Of a DNA stretch of 64,000 bases, positions 27,319 to 35,732 are shown in pieces. The notes under the pieces are model-generated. The model was given only the letters and a program-made list of their open reading frames with translations. It was not told the DNA's origin and searched no databases. The first letter of the stretch is position 1. The number at the start of each line of letters is the position of its first letter. The translations under genes and the position numbers were made by a program. Source of the DNA: Metabacillus idriensis (GTDB taxonomy: Bacteria > Bacillota > Bacilli > Bacillales > Bacillaceae); NCBI RefSeq assembly GCF_009674765.1, contig NZ_WKKF01000001.1:868001-932000 (forward strand). Direction: 5' to 3'.

Positions 27319-27452
27319 TGCGCTTCGTTGTCCAGCGCAAGCGCCCAACTCCTCGGCCAGAAAGAATCTGCCAAAAAAAGTCGAGACCCGGACTTTTCTG
27401 CCGGATACTTATCTGCCTGTCGGAGCGGGCCTTGGCGCTTGCTCTTTTGTTC
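27319..27452. repeat. GC-rich dispersed element with inverted ends
   Basis: The ends AGCGCAAGCGCC and GGCGCTTGCTC are inverted repeats, and the segment is flanked by near-identical 18-bp direct repeats (27297-27314 and 27453-27470, one difference). A truncated relative occurs at 27967-28045 (shared GGACTTTTC, CTTATC and CCAAGGCGCTTGCGCTT-like blocks). This resembles a short non-coding element common in Bacillus intergenic regions. No gene is encoded. Confidence 0.65.
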
Positions 27453-27498
27453 TAGTATCAGAATTTATATCTGTTATGCTTCAATGGCAGGTGGAAAC

Positions 27499-27862
27499 GC
27501 CGGAATCGTACCCCGCTAAACCGAATAACGGTATGGGAGGGTAAGGAAGCGCCGGAATCGTACCCCGCTAAACCGAATAACGGTATTTGAGGGTAAGGAA
27601 GCGCCGGAATCGTACCCCGCTAAACCGAATAACGGTATGGGAGGGTAAGGAAACGCCGGAATCGTACCCCGCTAAACTGAATAACGGTATTGGAGGGTAA
27701 GGAAGCGCCGGAATCGTACCCCGCTAAACTGAATAACGGTATTGGAGGGTAAGGAAGCACCCGAATCGTACCCCGTTAAACCGAATAACGGTATTGGAGG
27801 GTAAGGAAGCGCCCGAATCGTACCCTGCTAAACCGAGTAACGGTATTGGAGGGTAAGAATGC
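27499..27862. repeat. Tandem array, seven 52-bp units
   Basis: Seven contiguous units, each exactly 52 bp (starts 27499, 27551, 27603, 27655, 27707, 27759, 27811). Each carries GGAATCGTACCCCGCTAAAC, GAATAACGGTAT and GGAGGGTAAGGAA-like blocks. Units differ by a few substitutions and have no unique spacers. No conserved protein frame or ribosome site is apparent. Part of the 1.3-kb gene-free block 27271-28609. Confidence 0.9.
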
Positions 27863-27966
27863 CACGGATAACCTCTTCAAAAAATGAAAGCAGAGAATAC
27901 TTCCCGTTTCCCGCTCCAGGGCAGCGATCATATTTCACCATCCAGATTCCTAAACCTGTTTTAACA

Positions 27967-28045
27967 TAAAAAGGTGGGACCAGGACTTTTCCGTGGGATT
28001 CTTATCAGCCTATAGGATTTGACCAAGGCGCTTGCGCTTATCTTG
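27967..28045. repeat. Truncated copy of the GC-rich element
   Basis: The segment shares GGACTTTTC, a following CTTATC block and the end CCAAGGCGCTTGCGCTTAT with the element at 27319-27452, but lacks its left half. Confidence 0.5.
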
Positions 28046-28050
28046 TTATG

Positions 28051-28355
28051 GGTGCACCTCCAAAAATGAACAAAATGCAAGTCATGCGAAATGAGCACCT
28101 CAAAAAACGAACAAAATAATCAGGTCTATACAAAATGAGCACCTCAAAAAACGAACAAAATAATCAGGTCTATACAAAATGAGCACCTCAAAAAACGAAC
28201 AAAATAATCAGGTCCATACAAAATGAGCACCTCAAATAAAGAACAAAATGCAGGTCATATAAAATGATCACCTCAAAAAAAGAACAAAATGATCAGGTCC
28301 ATACAAAATGAGCACAAGAGGTGATCAAAATGATCAAGAAAAGTGACAAAATGAG
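28051..28355. repeat. Tandem array, ~seven 41/44-bp units
   Basis: The anchor GCACCTC recurs at spacings of 41, 44, 44, 44, 41 and 44 bp. A typical unit reads ATGAGCACCTCAAAAAACGA followed by ACAAAATAATCAGG and a short tail. There are no unique spacers and no cas genes, so this is not a CRISPR. From here to the next gene at 28610 the sequence is AT-rich with no further feature except a presumed promoter. Confidence 0.85.
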
Positions 28356-28609
28356 CACCTGCATAGAAAGATTATATATAAAGAATAGATAAAGAGATTT
28401 AAAGAGAATTTAAAGAGAATTTAAAAAAAATGAAAAAAGATTCATTCTTCTGCTACTCATTCTTCATTTCTCTTTATAATGTCAGTGAAGAAGATTTTCA
28501 TATCCTGCGAAGAAATAAGATATACTGAAACTAGCAAACTATTTTGGTCATGAAACTTTTTGGCCGATTGAACGTAATACATTCATACCCAAAGAGAGGA
28601 AGATAACGC

Positions 28610-29335
28610 TTGAGAACTTCAAATCCAGCTTTAAAAGCTTTTACAAAACGGGAAGGATCATACGCAAGCAAGCCGATGACGCTTATGGGAGCAATTAATA
28701 AATCATTTCTGCTGCTGTTTATTTTGATTACTGCTGCAGGTGCAGCCTGGTATTACAGTGCACAGGGCCAGGATGTGACGGCCATTATGATCGGCGGGGC
28801 GATTGGCGGATTCATCGTTGCGCTGATTGTCAGCTTTGTTCCAAAGACAGCTCCAGTTTTGGCGCCTGTATACGCTGTGCTTGAAGGGATGTTTGTTGGA
28901 GGAATTTCAGCTTATTATGCATCGCTCTATGAAGGAATCGTGATGCAGGCTGTGCTTCTTACGGCAAGTGTTTTCCTTGCTTTGCTGCTGGCCTACCGTT
29001 CAAGATTAATCAAAGTAACACGCAATTTCAGATTAGGGGTTATTGCTGCTACCGGCGGAATCATGATTATGTATTTGCTGTCATTCGTGCTCGGATTTTT
29101 TGGAGTTACGGTTCCATTTTTGCACGATGCTTCTCCGGTCGGCATTCTGATTTCTGTTGCAATCGTGATTGTAGCAGCACTGAATCTTGTTTTGGACTTC
29201 GACTTTATTGAGAATGGATCGAAAGCAGGTCTTCCGAAGCATATGGAATGGTATGCAGGATTTGCTCTTCTGGTCACATTAGTTTGGCTTTATCTTGAGA
29301 TTTTGCGTTTGCTTGCGAAATTGCGCAGGAACTAA
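28610..29335 (+). CDS. Bax inhibitor-1/YccA-family membrane protein
   Basis: This 241-residue protein has seven predicted membrane helices and the family pattern: N-terminal NPALKAFTKRE, then GGAIGGFIVALIVSFVP, PVLAPVYAVLEGMFVGGISAYYA and the C-terminal FDFIENGSKAGLPKHMEWY with the conserved acidic pair. Family members are pH-sensitive calcium leak channels or stress-related proteins. TTG start with GAGAGGAAG upstream. Monocistronic, with a strong terminator. Confidence 0.88.
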   Translation: MRTSNPALKAFTKREGSYASKPMTLMGAINKSFLLLFILITAAGAAWYYSAQGQDVTAIMIGGAIGGFIVALIVSFVPKTAPVLAPVYAVLEGMFVGGISAYYASLYEGIVMQAVLLTASVFLALLLAYRSRLIKVTRNFRLGVIAATGGIMIMYLLSFVLGFFGVTVPFLHDASPVGILISVAIVIVAALNLVLDFDFIENGSKAGLPKHMEWYAGFALLVTLVWLYLEILRLLAKLRRN

Positions 29336-29338
29336 TAA

Positions 29339-29371
29339 CAAATGCCCGCTGAGTGTCAGCGGGCATTTTCT
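29339..29371. terminator. Bidirectional terminator
   Basis: AAATGCCCGCTGA and TCAGCGGGCATTT form a 13-bp stem with a 3-nt loop and a T run, between convergent genes. Confidence 0.88.
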
Positions 29372-30702
29372 CATTTGATTCGAATTCTTGTCTTTTCTTC
29401 TATAAAACCAGGATAGTCGACAAACTTCATAGAAAGCGGGCCCTTCGTTATTTTGCTGCGGTCAAACTGGATGGCGAATCGCTTTTCACCTGTATCAGGA
29501 GATGGACCTTCGCCTGAAGAACTACCAGATAAATTGACGCCATTAGCATCGGTTATCTCATTCATAAACATGCTTGAAGCTTCTTTCTCCTCATAATAGG
29601 TAAATGAAATTTCATTCTTCAATACTTCAATTTTACTGAATATTTCATCTTGTGGTCTCTTCAGCACCGTATTAGTTACTGGGTCAACGATTACAACTAA
29701 ATCCGATTTTTTAACTGCACGGATTTTACTGAATTCAAGATAAAGTTCCTTTGGCTGTTCAAAATAATTGCTTTCTAGATAAATCATATCTTCTGAAGCA
29801 CTGATTTCTCTTCCAACAAGTCCATTATGATAAATCGTCCATGGCTCTCCTTTTTCATCGACAAGCCTGAGATCCTCAAATGCAAAGAGTTCCATTGTAT
29901 TGTTTTTATCGTATTGAACTTGGAGTGTTGCAGAAAGAGGAGTGATCTCGGCTTTTTTAAATGTGATTTTCTGTTTTTGGACCGTAACGGTCTGATTAAT
30001 ATTGATCACTTTCATTTTTTCTTCGACCAGATCCTGATTCAGGTGAAAGGAGAATTGAAACACAGCTGCCTCTGTGCGAGAAAGGGGCCTCTTAGTGTGA
30101 ACCTCCAATTTGAGCTGGAAATCTTCTTTATTCATAGGCTCCGCAAAATCATATTCCATTGACCAGTCCGAACTTTTATTTTTTTCTAAATCCTCATCTA
30201 TATGACCTGAAGTGAAAGAAGCATTTTGATTTAAATCTGCAGCGCCTGAATGTAATTCAATGTTTTTAATTTTTACTTTTGCCTTTTCAGACTGATTATG
30301 AACGGTATAAAAAATCTTCAATTTCCTCTGATCTATAATCGCGGAATCAATCGTAATTTTAATGCTGCTATGTTCATCGGATACCCCAATTTCCTGTGCA
30401 AAGTTATTCTCGACAGCCGACATCAGGCCTTTGTTGAAGCGGATGATTTCAACCATTTTTTCCATGCCGGGGATTGAACTGACATAGGTAGCAAAAGCAG
30501 GAGAAACTCTGATTAGCGTGATAAAAACAAAGATGAAAATGGCTGCAGCAAGCGATGCCCATTTAATCGAAGGCCGCTTTTTTTTCCGTTTCGCTTTTTG
30601 AAAGCCTGTCATGATGGCATCATCAAGACTGTCATGGGGGACTTTGATCTGATCTGTCTTTTTCTTTAATCTTGTTAACTCGCTTTCTTCTCTTTCAAAC
30701 AT
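29371..30702 (-). CDS. DUF4179-type anti-sigma factor
   Basis: The 443-residue protein has a short cytoplasmic N-terminus (about 1-45, the presumed sigma-binding part), one membrane helix (about 50-66, ASLAAAIFIFVFITLIRV) and a large extracytoplasmic DUF4179-like domain (FATYVSSIPGMEKMVEIIRFNKGL then beta-rich sequence). I use the ATG before FEREESEL (30702), with GAGGGAGGG upstream. It overlaps the end of the ECF sigma gene by 8 bp, the normal arrangement for a membrane anti-sigma that releases its partner on an envelope signal. Confidence 0.82.
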   Translation of the reverse strand: MFEREESELTRLKKKTDQIKVPHDSLDDAIMTGFQKAKRKKKRPSIKWASLAAAIFIFVFITLIRVSPAFATYVSSIPGMEKMVEIIRFNKGLMSAVENNFAQEIGVSDEHSSIKITIDSAIIDQRKLKIFYTVHNQSEKAKVKIKNIELHSGAADLNQNASFTSGHIDEDLEKNKSSDWSMEYDFAEPMNKEDFQLKLEVHTKRPLSRTEAAVFQFSFHLNQDLVEEKMKVININQTVTVQKQKITFKKAEITPLSATLQVQYDKNNTMELFAFEDLRLVDEKGEPWTIYHNGLVGREISASEDMIYLESNYFEQPKELYLEFSKIRAVKKSDLVVIVDPVTNTVLKRPQDEIFSKIEVLKNEISFTYYEEKEASSMFMNEITDANGVNLSGSSSGEGPSPDTGEKRFAIQFDRSKITKGPLSMKFVDYPGFIEEKTRIRIK

Positions 30703-31213
30703 GAAAATTCCCTCCCTCGTCAAGATGCTGCCGCAATAAAGCGAGTGCTTTAGTAATCCAGGTTTTCACTGTGCTCTCAGGGCAGTTCAGCTGCTGGGCA
30801 ATGTCCTTGATTTTAAGATCGTGAATGTATTTCATCATGATTACATTTTGGTATTTTTCATCCAACTGCAGCAGGGCCTCTTCAATTTCCAGATGAACAA
30901 AGGAATCAGTGCCTGAACGAGAGGCAGCCAGTTCCTGATTAATCTGGATTCTTTTATTTCTCTTCATTTGATCATGACAATAATTCAGCATAATTCGGAT
31001 CAGATAGGTGGTGAAGAAAGAAGACTCTTTCACTTTATGAAGCGATTTATATGCACGAAAGGTGACTTCCTGTACGGCTTCAAGTGCATCCGTTTCATTT
31101 CTTAAATACATAAATGCCGTCCGGTAAAGCTGTTCCTTATGCTGCTTCATTAAAAGCAGGTAGGCTCCGTCATCACCTTTGATCGCTTTTTCCGCGAGTG
31201 TGGGGTCTGTCAA
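30695..31213 (-). CDS. ECF-type RNA polymerase sigma factor
   Basis: The 172-residue protein has region 2 (AYLLLMKQHKEQLYRTAFMYLRNETDALEAVQEVTFRAYKSL, residues about 15-57) and region 4 (LDEKYQNVIMMKYIHDLKIKDIAQQLNCPESTVKTWITKAL, about 112-155) and lacks regions 1 and 3. TTG start with AAGGAGG 8 nt upstream. It is paired with the DUF4179 anti-sigma. I find no clear autoregulated promoter by eye in the upstream 400 bp. The stimulus is unknown. Confidence 0.85.
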   Translation of the reverse strand: MTDPTLAEKAIKGDDGAYLLLMKQHKEQLYRTAFMYLRNETDALEAVQEVTFRAYKSLHKVKESSFFTTYLIRIMLNYCHDQMKRNKRIQINQELAASRSGTDSFVHLEIEEALLQLDEKYQNVIMMKYIHDLKIKDIAQQLNCPESTVKTWITKALALLRQHLDEGGNFHV

Positions 31214-31488
31214 AATGGATTCCTCCTTATTGTTCTGCAGATCTTGTTTGCGTTCTGGGGTTTCCCCGATTAAAAAGTAAATCAGGCTGGCTAAATGAAT
31301 GGTTAAATCGGCTGAAAATAGCTATATAAAACTTCCACTCTCGCTAATAAAACCGCATTTTCGCTAAATCCTTTGCTGCATCTATTCATTAGACTGAGAT
31401 CTTCGAAAAAAGTTTTAAATTAACAGTAGTTTTTTCAGAATACATGAAAAATAAATTTATAGAAGAATATTTTCAAATTTTTATTTTA

Positions 31489-31504
31489 TTAAAAGCGCTT
31501 TCAT
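31489..31504 (+). promoter_or_regulatory. Candidate cre upstream of the sugar cluster
   Basis: TTAAAAGCGCTTTCAT matches the cre consensus with one mismatch and contains the AAGCGCTTT core. It lies upstream of two LacI-type operators in the 417-bp gap before the oxidoreductase operon. Confidence 0.6.
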
Positions 31505-31519
31505 GTTAGAATGAATTTG

Positions 31520-31600
31520 TCGAAACGTTTCACATTGAATTCCGCTTATTAAATAAAGGAATTATTACATATATTTTAAATTGATGTGAAACGTTTCAAA
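31520..31600 (+). promoter_or_regulatory. Pair of LacI-type operators
   Basis: Two palindromes with the identical core GAAACGTTTC lie at 31522-31531 and 31588-31597, 66 bp apart centre to centre; the second reads TGTGAAACGTTTCAAA. They sit before the first gene of a catabolic cluster whose last gene is a LacI-family regulator, so looping repression by that protein is likely. Confidence 0.75.
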
Positions 31601-31630
31601 TTATAATCGGAAATAACTCGGAGGTGGACA

Positions 31631-32722
31631 ATGAGTACGATTGTTCGAGTTGGAATTATCGGGTGCGGAGGAATTGCGACCGGAAAGCATATGCCTGCTC
31701 TCGCACGGCTGAAGAATGTACAGATGGTGGCTTTCTTTGATCTCGTTGAAGAAAGAGCGATTGAAGCGAAAATGCAATATGGATCAGAAATGGCCGAGCA
31801 TTACACAGACTTTAGAGATTTGCTTGCAAATCCTGGAGTGGATGTTGTACATGTATGTACGCCGAATGATTCACATTCAGACATTTCAATTGCAGCTTTG
31901 GAGGCAGGGAAGCATGTGATGTGCGAAAAGCCAATGGCAACTTCTGCTGCTGAAGCACGAAAAATGCTTGAGACGGCAAAGCGTACAGGCAAAAAATTAT
32001 CGGTTGCCTACCAGAATCGCTACCGGGCAGACAGCCTGCATTTAAAAACGCTTTGTGAAGAAGGCGAGCTTGGTGATATCTATTTTGCAAAAGCTCATGC
32101 CATCAGAAGACGTGCAGTACCGACGTGGGGCGTGTTTTTGGATAAAGAAAAGCAGGGCGGAGGTCCATTAATCGACATCGGCACTCATGCACTTGATCTG
32201 ACGTTATGGATGATGAATAATTATGAGCCAAAAATGGTTGTCGGAACAGCTTTTCATAAACTTGGCACAAAAGAAAACGCTGCAAACCTCTGGGGCCCTT
32301 GGGATCCTGAACAATTCAAAGTTGAAGATTCCGCATTCGCCTATATTACGATGCAAAACGGAGCAACCATCTTCCTTGAGTCAAGCTGGGCACTGAATTC
32401 CGTGAATGTCGGGGAAAGCAAATGCACCCTGATGGGAACAGAAGGCGGAGCTGATATGGATAATGGCCTGCGCATCAATGGAGAGAGGCACGGCAAGCTT
32501 TATACGACGATGGTGGACTTGGATGAATCAGGTGCATCCGTTGTTGACGGCAAGCTTGAAAGCGAAGCAGATATTGAAGCAAGACTATGGATTGAATCCA
32601 TTATTGAAGATAAAGATCCAATTGTAAAACCTGAACAAGCCCTTATCGTAACTGAAATTTTGGAAGCGATTTATAAATCGTCCGAAACAGGCGAACCTGT
32701 TTATTTTGAAAGAAAAGAATAG
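31631..32722 (+). CDS. Gfo/Idh/MocA-family sugar oxidoreductase
   Basis: The 363-residue enzyme has an N-terminal Rossmann fold (VGIIGCGGIATGKHMPAL) and the family signature CEKPMA, then the substrate-domain motif DIGTHALDLTLWMM with the catalytic-type GTH. Such enzymes oxidise or reduce sugars or inositols with NAD(P). GGAGGT precedes the ATG. It heads an operon with a second oxidoreductase and two isomerases. The substrate is not determinable; a keto-sugar/glycoside route is possible. Confidence 0.85.
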   Translation: MSTIVRVGIIGCGGIATGKHMPALARLKNVQMVAFFDLVEERAIEAKMQYGSEMAEHYTDFRDLLANPGVDVVHVCTPNDSHSDISIAALEAGKHVMCEKPMATSAAEARKMLETAKRTGKKLSVAYQNRYRADSLHLKTLCEEGELGDIYFAKAHAIRRRAVPTWGVFLDKEKQGGGPLIDIGTHALDLTLWMMNNYEPKMVVGTAFHKLGTKENAANLWGPWDPEQFKVEDSAFAYITMQNGATIFLESSWALNSVNVGESKCTLMGTEGGADMDNGLRINGERHGKLYTTMVDLDESGASVVDGKLESEADIEARLWIESIIEDKDPIVKPEQALIVTEILEAIYKSSETGEPVYFERKE

Positions 32723-32774
32723 AATTTAGATCTAGGAATCGATTTCATAACCTAACCCTCAGGAGGAAATAATC

Positions 32775-33800
32775 ATGAAAACTTTAAAAATCGGCGTTAT
32801 CGGATGCGGAAGCATTTCAAAGCACAGACATTTGCCTGAATGGGCTGGAAACAAATTTGCTGAAATCGCTGCTGTCTGCGATATTAACGAAGACCGTGCA
32901 AAACTTACAGCACAGCAATACAATGCAAAAGCATTCACAGACTACAGAGAGCTTCTTGCCCTTGAAGAGATCGACGCTGTAAGCGTTTGTACTCCAAATG
33001 CCCTTCATGCGCCAATTTCAATTGATGCGCTTAATGCAGGCAAGCATGTTCTTTGTGAAAAGCCAATGGCTACTTCAAAAGAAGAAGCAGAAGCAATGAT
33101 CGCAGCTGCAAAAGAAAACAGCCGCAAGCTTATGATTGGCCACAACCAGCGTTTTGTGCCTTCTCATGAAAAAGCTAGAGAACTGATTAAAAACGGAGAA
33201 ATCGGCAAAGTATTCTCTTTCCGTACGGCATTTGGCCACGGCGGTCCTGAAGGCTGGAGTGCAGACGGACGCGAAAGCTGGTTCTTCAAGAAAGAAGACG
33301 CTTTTATCGGTGCAATGGGAGACCTTGGTGTTCATAAAGCGGACTTAATGCGCTACATCCTTGGCGAAGAAGTAACAGAAGTGGCAGCATTCGTTGATAC
33401 AGTTGCTAAAGAAGGCGCAGATGTTGATGATAATGCAGTATGTGTTTTAAAAACAGAAAGCGGCATTATGGGATCTCTTGCAGCGAGCTGGTCTTACAGC
33501 AAAGAAGATAATGCAACAGTAATCTACGGTGAAAAAGGCGTTCTACGTTTAGAAGATCATCCAGAATTCTCTTTAATTGCTCAATATACTACGGGTGAAG
33601 TAGTAAACTATGAATTAGGCAAAATTCAATCAAACGATGAAGGCGGACAAACATCTTCAAAAGTCATCGATAAATTTGTAGACAGCATCATCGGCAACAC
33701 GGAGCCTGCTGTTTCCGGAGAAGAAGGCTACAAATCTCTTAAAATCGTTCTTGGCGCTTTAGAGTCAAACGAAACCAAAACAATCGTTAAACTTTCATAA
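32775..33800 (+). CDS. Gfo/Idh/MocA-family oxidoreductase (second)
   Basis: The 341-residue protein starts with the dinucleotide loop IGVIGCGSISKHRHLPEW, carries CEKPMA and then the motif DLGVHKADLMRY instead of the DIGTH seen in its neighbour. The two genes are therefore related but not recent duplicates and probably act on different intermediates. AGGAGG precedes the ATG; 12 bp separate it from the next gene. Confidence 0.85.
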   Translation: MKTLKIGVIGCGSISKHRHLPEWAGNKFAEIAAVCDINEDRAKLTAQQYNAKAFTDYRELLALEEIDAVSVCTPNALHAPISIDALNAGKHVLCEKPMATSKEEAEAMIAAAKENSRKLMIGHNQRFVPSHEKARELIKNGEIGKVFSFRTAFGHGGPEGWSADGRESWFFKKEDAFIGAMGDLGVHKADLMRYILGEEVTEVAAFVDTVAKEGADVDDNAVCVLKTESGIMGSLAASWSYSKEDNATVIYGEKGVLRLEDHPEFSLIAQYTTGEVVNYELGKIQSNDEGGQTSSKVIDKFVDSIIGNTEPAVSGEEGYKSLKIVLGALESNETKTIVKLS

Positions 33801-33812
33801 GGGGGAGAAATC

Positions 33813-34571
33813 ATGACGAAAAAAGGACTTCAGCTCTATACAATCAGAACGCTGCTCGAAAAGGATTTTCTCGGCACTTTGAAAAAAGTGGCGGATCTCG
33901 GGTATGAAGGGGTACAGTTTGCAGGCTATTATGACACGCCTGCCGATCGTCTGAATACAGCATTAAAAGAGTATGGACTGAAGGCAGCGGGGAGTCATGT
34001 GCCTTATGACCAAATCACGGGGGATGGGCTTAAACAAGTGATTTCTTACAATCAAGAAATCGAAAACGACCTGATTATCATGCCTTATTTGACGGAAGAG
34101 CAAAGAACAGGTCTTGATGATTACAAGCGCATTGCAGAAGAGTTGAACAAAGCGGGTGAAATCATTAAGCAGGAAGGCTTGCAGCTTGCATATCATAATC
34201 ATGATTTCGAATTTCATCAATTTGGAGGGCAGACACCTTTTGATGTTCTGCTGACTGAGACGGACGCAAAGCTTGTAAAATTCGAGCTTGACTGCTATTG
34301 GGTTTCCTTTGCAGGACTTGATCCTTTGGCTCTTATCAAAGAGCAGCGCGAGCGTGTTGTTACCCTTCATATTAAAGATATGAAAGAAACAAATGGCGAG
34401 AAGCAGAGCACGGTCATCGGCACTGGACAGCTTGACATGAAATCATTGCTTACTCTTGGAAAAGAGCTTGAGCTGCCATGGTTTATCGTTGAACAGGAGC
34501 ACTTTGAAGGCGATTTGATGGACGCAGTTGCGCTCAATTCGAAAAAAATGGACGAGCTATTAAAAGCATAG
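33813..34571 (+). CDS. Sugar phosphate isomerase/epimerase family protein
   Basis: The 252-residue protein is a xylose-isomerase-like TIM barrel (AP endonuclease 2 superfamily). Motifs include LQLYTIRTLLEKD at the start, LAYHNHDFEF with metal-binding residues, FELDCYWVSFAG and TLHIKDMK. These enzymes epimerise or isomerise sugars or keto-inositols using a divalent metal. GGGGGAG precedes the ATG. It is in tight operon with its neighbours (12 and 15 bp gaps). Confidence 0.85.
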   Translation: MTKKGLQLYTIRTLLEKDFLGTLKKVADLGYEGVQFAGYYDTPADRLNTALKEYGLKAAGSHVPYDQITGDGLKQVISYNQEIENDLIIMPYLTEEQRTGLDDYKRIAEELNKAGEIIKQEGLQLAYHNHDFEFHQFGGQTPFDVLLTETDAKLVKFELDCYWVSFAGLDPLALIKEQRERVVTLHIKDMKETNGEKQSTVIGTGQLDMKSLLTLGKELELPWFIVEQEHFEGDLMDAVALNSKKMDELLKA

Positions 34572-34586
34572 AAAGGAAGATACCGG

Positions 34587-35555
34587 ATGAAACTTGGAGT
34601 ATTTACTGTTTTATTTTCAGATAAAAACCTCGATGAAATGTTAGATTACGTGAAAGCATCAGGTGTTGAAGCTGTTGAGATTGGAACAGGCTGCTATCCT
34701 GGAAATGCACATTGTTCTTTAGAAGAACTTCTAGGCAATAAAGAAAAGCAAAATGAGTATTTGGAAAAAGTCACTTCACGCGGACTGACAATCAGCGCGT
34801 TCAGCTGTCACGGCAATCCGATTTCACCGGATGCTGCATTTGCTGCTGAATCTCATGAAACATTGGTTAACACGATTAAACTTGCGAATGAAATGAACGT
34901 TCCTGTTGTCAACTGTTTCTCAGGAACAGCAGGCGATCATGAAGACGCAAAATATCCAAACTGGCCGGTAGCACCTTGGCCGAACGAATACAATGACGTT
35001 TTAAAATGGCAGTGGGAGCAAAAATTAATTCCTTACTGGAAGGAAGTCGGCGAGCTTGCACAAAGTCAAAACGTGAAAATCGGTTTAGAGCTTCACGGTG
35101 GCTTCCTTGTTCATACTCCTTATACTTTGCTGAAACTAAGAGAAGAAACATGTGATGCGATCGGTGCAAACCTTGACCCAAGTCACTTATGGTGGCAGGG
35201 CATTGACCCTGTAGGCGCCATTAAAATTCTTGGCAAAGCAGGAGCGATTCATCATTTCCACGCAAAAGACACATACCTTGATCAGGACAACATCAACATG
35301 TATGGCTTGACAGACATGCAGCCTTACGGCGAAATTCAGTCAAGAGCATGGAACTTCCGTTCTGTCGGCTGCGGACACAGCATGCAGGAATGGTCTGATA
35401 TGATCAGCGCACTTAGAACATACGGTTATGACTATGTTGTGAGCATTGAGCATGAAGATCCGATCATGTCGATTGAAGAAGGCTTCCAGCGTGCGGTCAC
35501 AAACCTGAAAAGCGTATTAATTAAAGAACAGCCGACGAATATGTGGTGGGCTTAA
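34587..35555 (+). CDS. Sugar phosphate isomerase/epimerase family protein (second)
   Basis: This 322-residue TIM-barrel protein is longer than its neighbour. It contains LGVFTVLFSDKNLDEMLDYV, GLELHGGFLVHTP, ANLDPSHLWWQGIDP and IHHFHAKDTYLD, with the metal-ligand Glu/Asp/His set characteristic of the superfamily. It is last of the enzyme genes; a GC-rich hairpin and then the LacI gene follow. The cluster has no transporter, so uptake must be encoded elsewhere. Confidence 0.85.
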   Translation: MKLGVFTVLFSDKNLDEMLDYVKASGVEAVEIGTGCYPGNAHCSLEELLGNKEKQNEYLEKVTSRGLTISAFSCHGNPISPDAAFAAESHETLVNTIKLANEMNVPVVNCFSGTAGDHEDAKYPNWPVAPWPNEYNDVLKWQWEQKLIPYWKEVGELAQSQNVKIGLELHGGFLVHTPYTLLKLREETCDAIGANLDPSHLWWQGIDPVGAIKILGKAGAIHHFHAKDTYLDQDNINMYGLTDMQPYGEIQSRAWNFRSVGCGHSMQEWSDMISALRTYGYDYVVSIEHEDPIMSIEEGFQRAVTNLKSVLIKEQPTNMWWA

Positions 35556-35594
35556 GCAGTATTCTAAGGTTAAATGGTTAAATCGGTTCTATTT

Positions 35595-35633
35595 CGCATT
35601 CAATCCGGCCATTACGTGCCGGTTTGAATGGCG
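35595..35633 (+). other. Stable hairpin without T run
   Basis: CGCATTCAATCCGGC and GCCGGTTTGAATGGCG form a ~15-bp stem with an 8-nt loop between the last enzyme gene and the lacI-type gene. No T run follows, so it is more likely an mRNA stability or processing element than a simple terminator. Confidence 0.6.
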
Positions 35634-35732
35634 ATAGACCGTTTCCTCAACCCTCCAAATCCCCGGGAAAATCCCCGTTAAAGTCATCTCAGGCAACCAG
35701 ATAGAAGCAATGAAAGTAAGGTGGAGAATCGT

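Noticed and set aside
27499-27862. Possible CRISPR array or repeat protein gene
   Set aside because: The entire 52-bp unit is repeated without spacers. No conserved frame with a start and ribosome site is seen, and the period is not a multiple of three.
28051-28355. Possible CRISPR array
   Set aside because: Units of 41/44 bp are contiguous and wholly repeated, with no unique spacers and no cas genes nearby.
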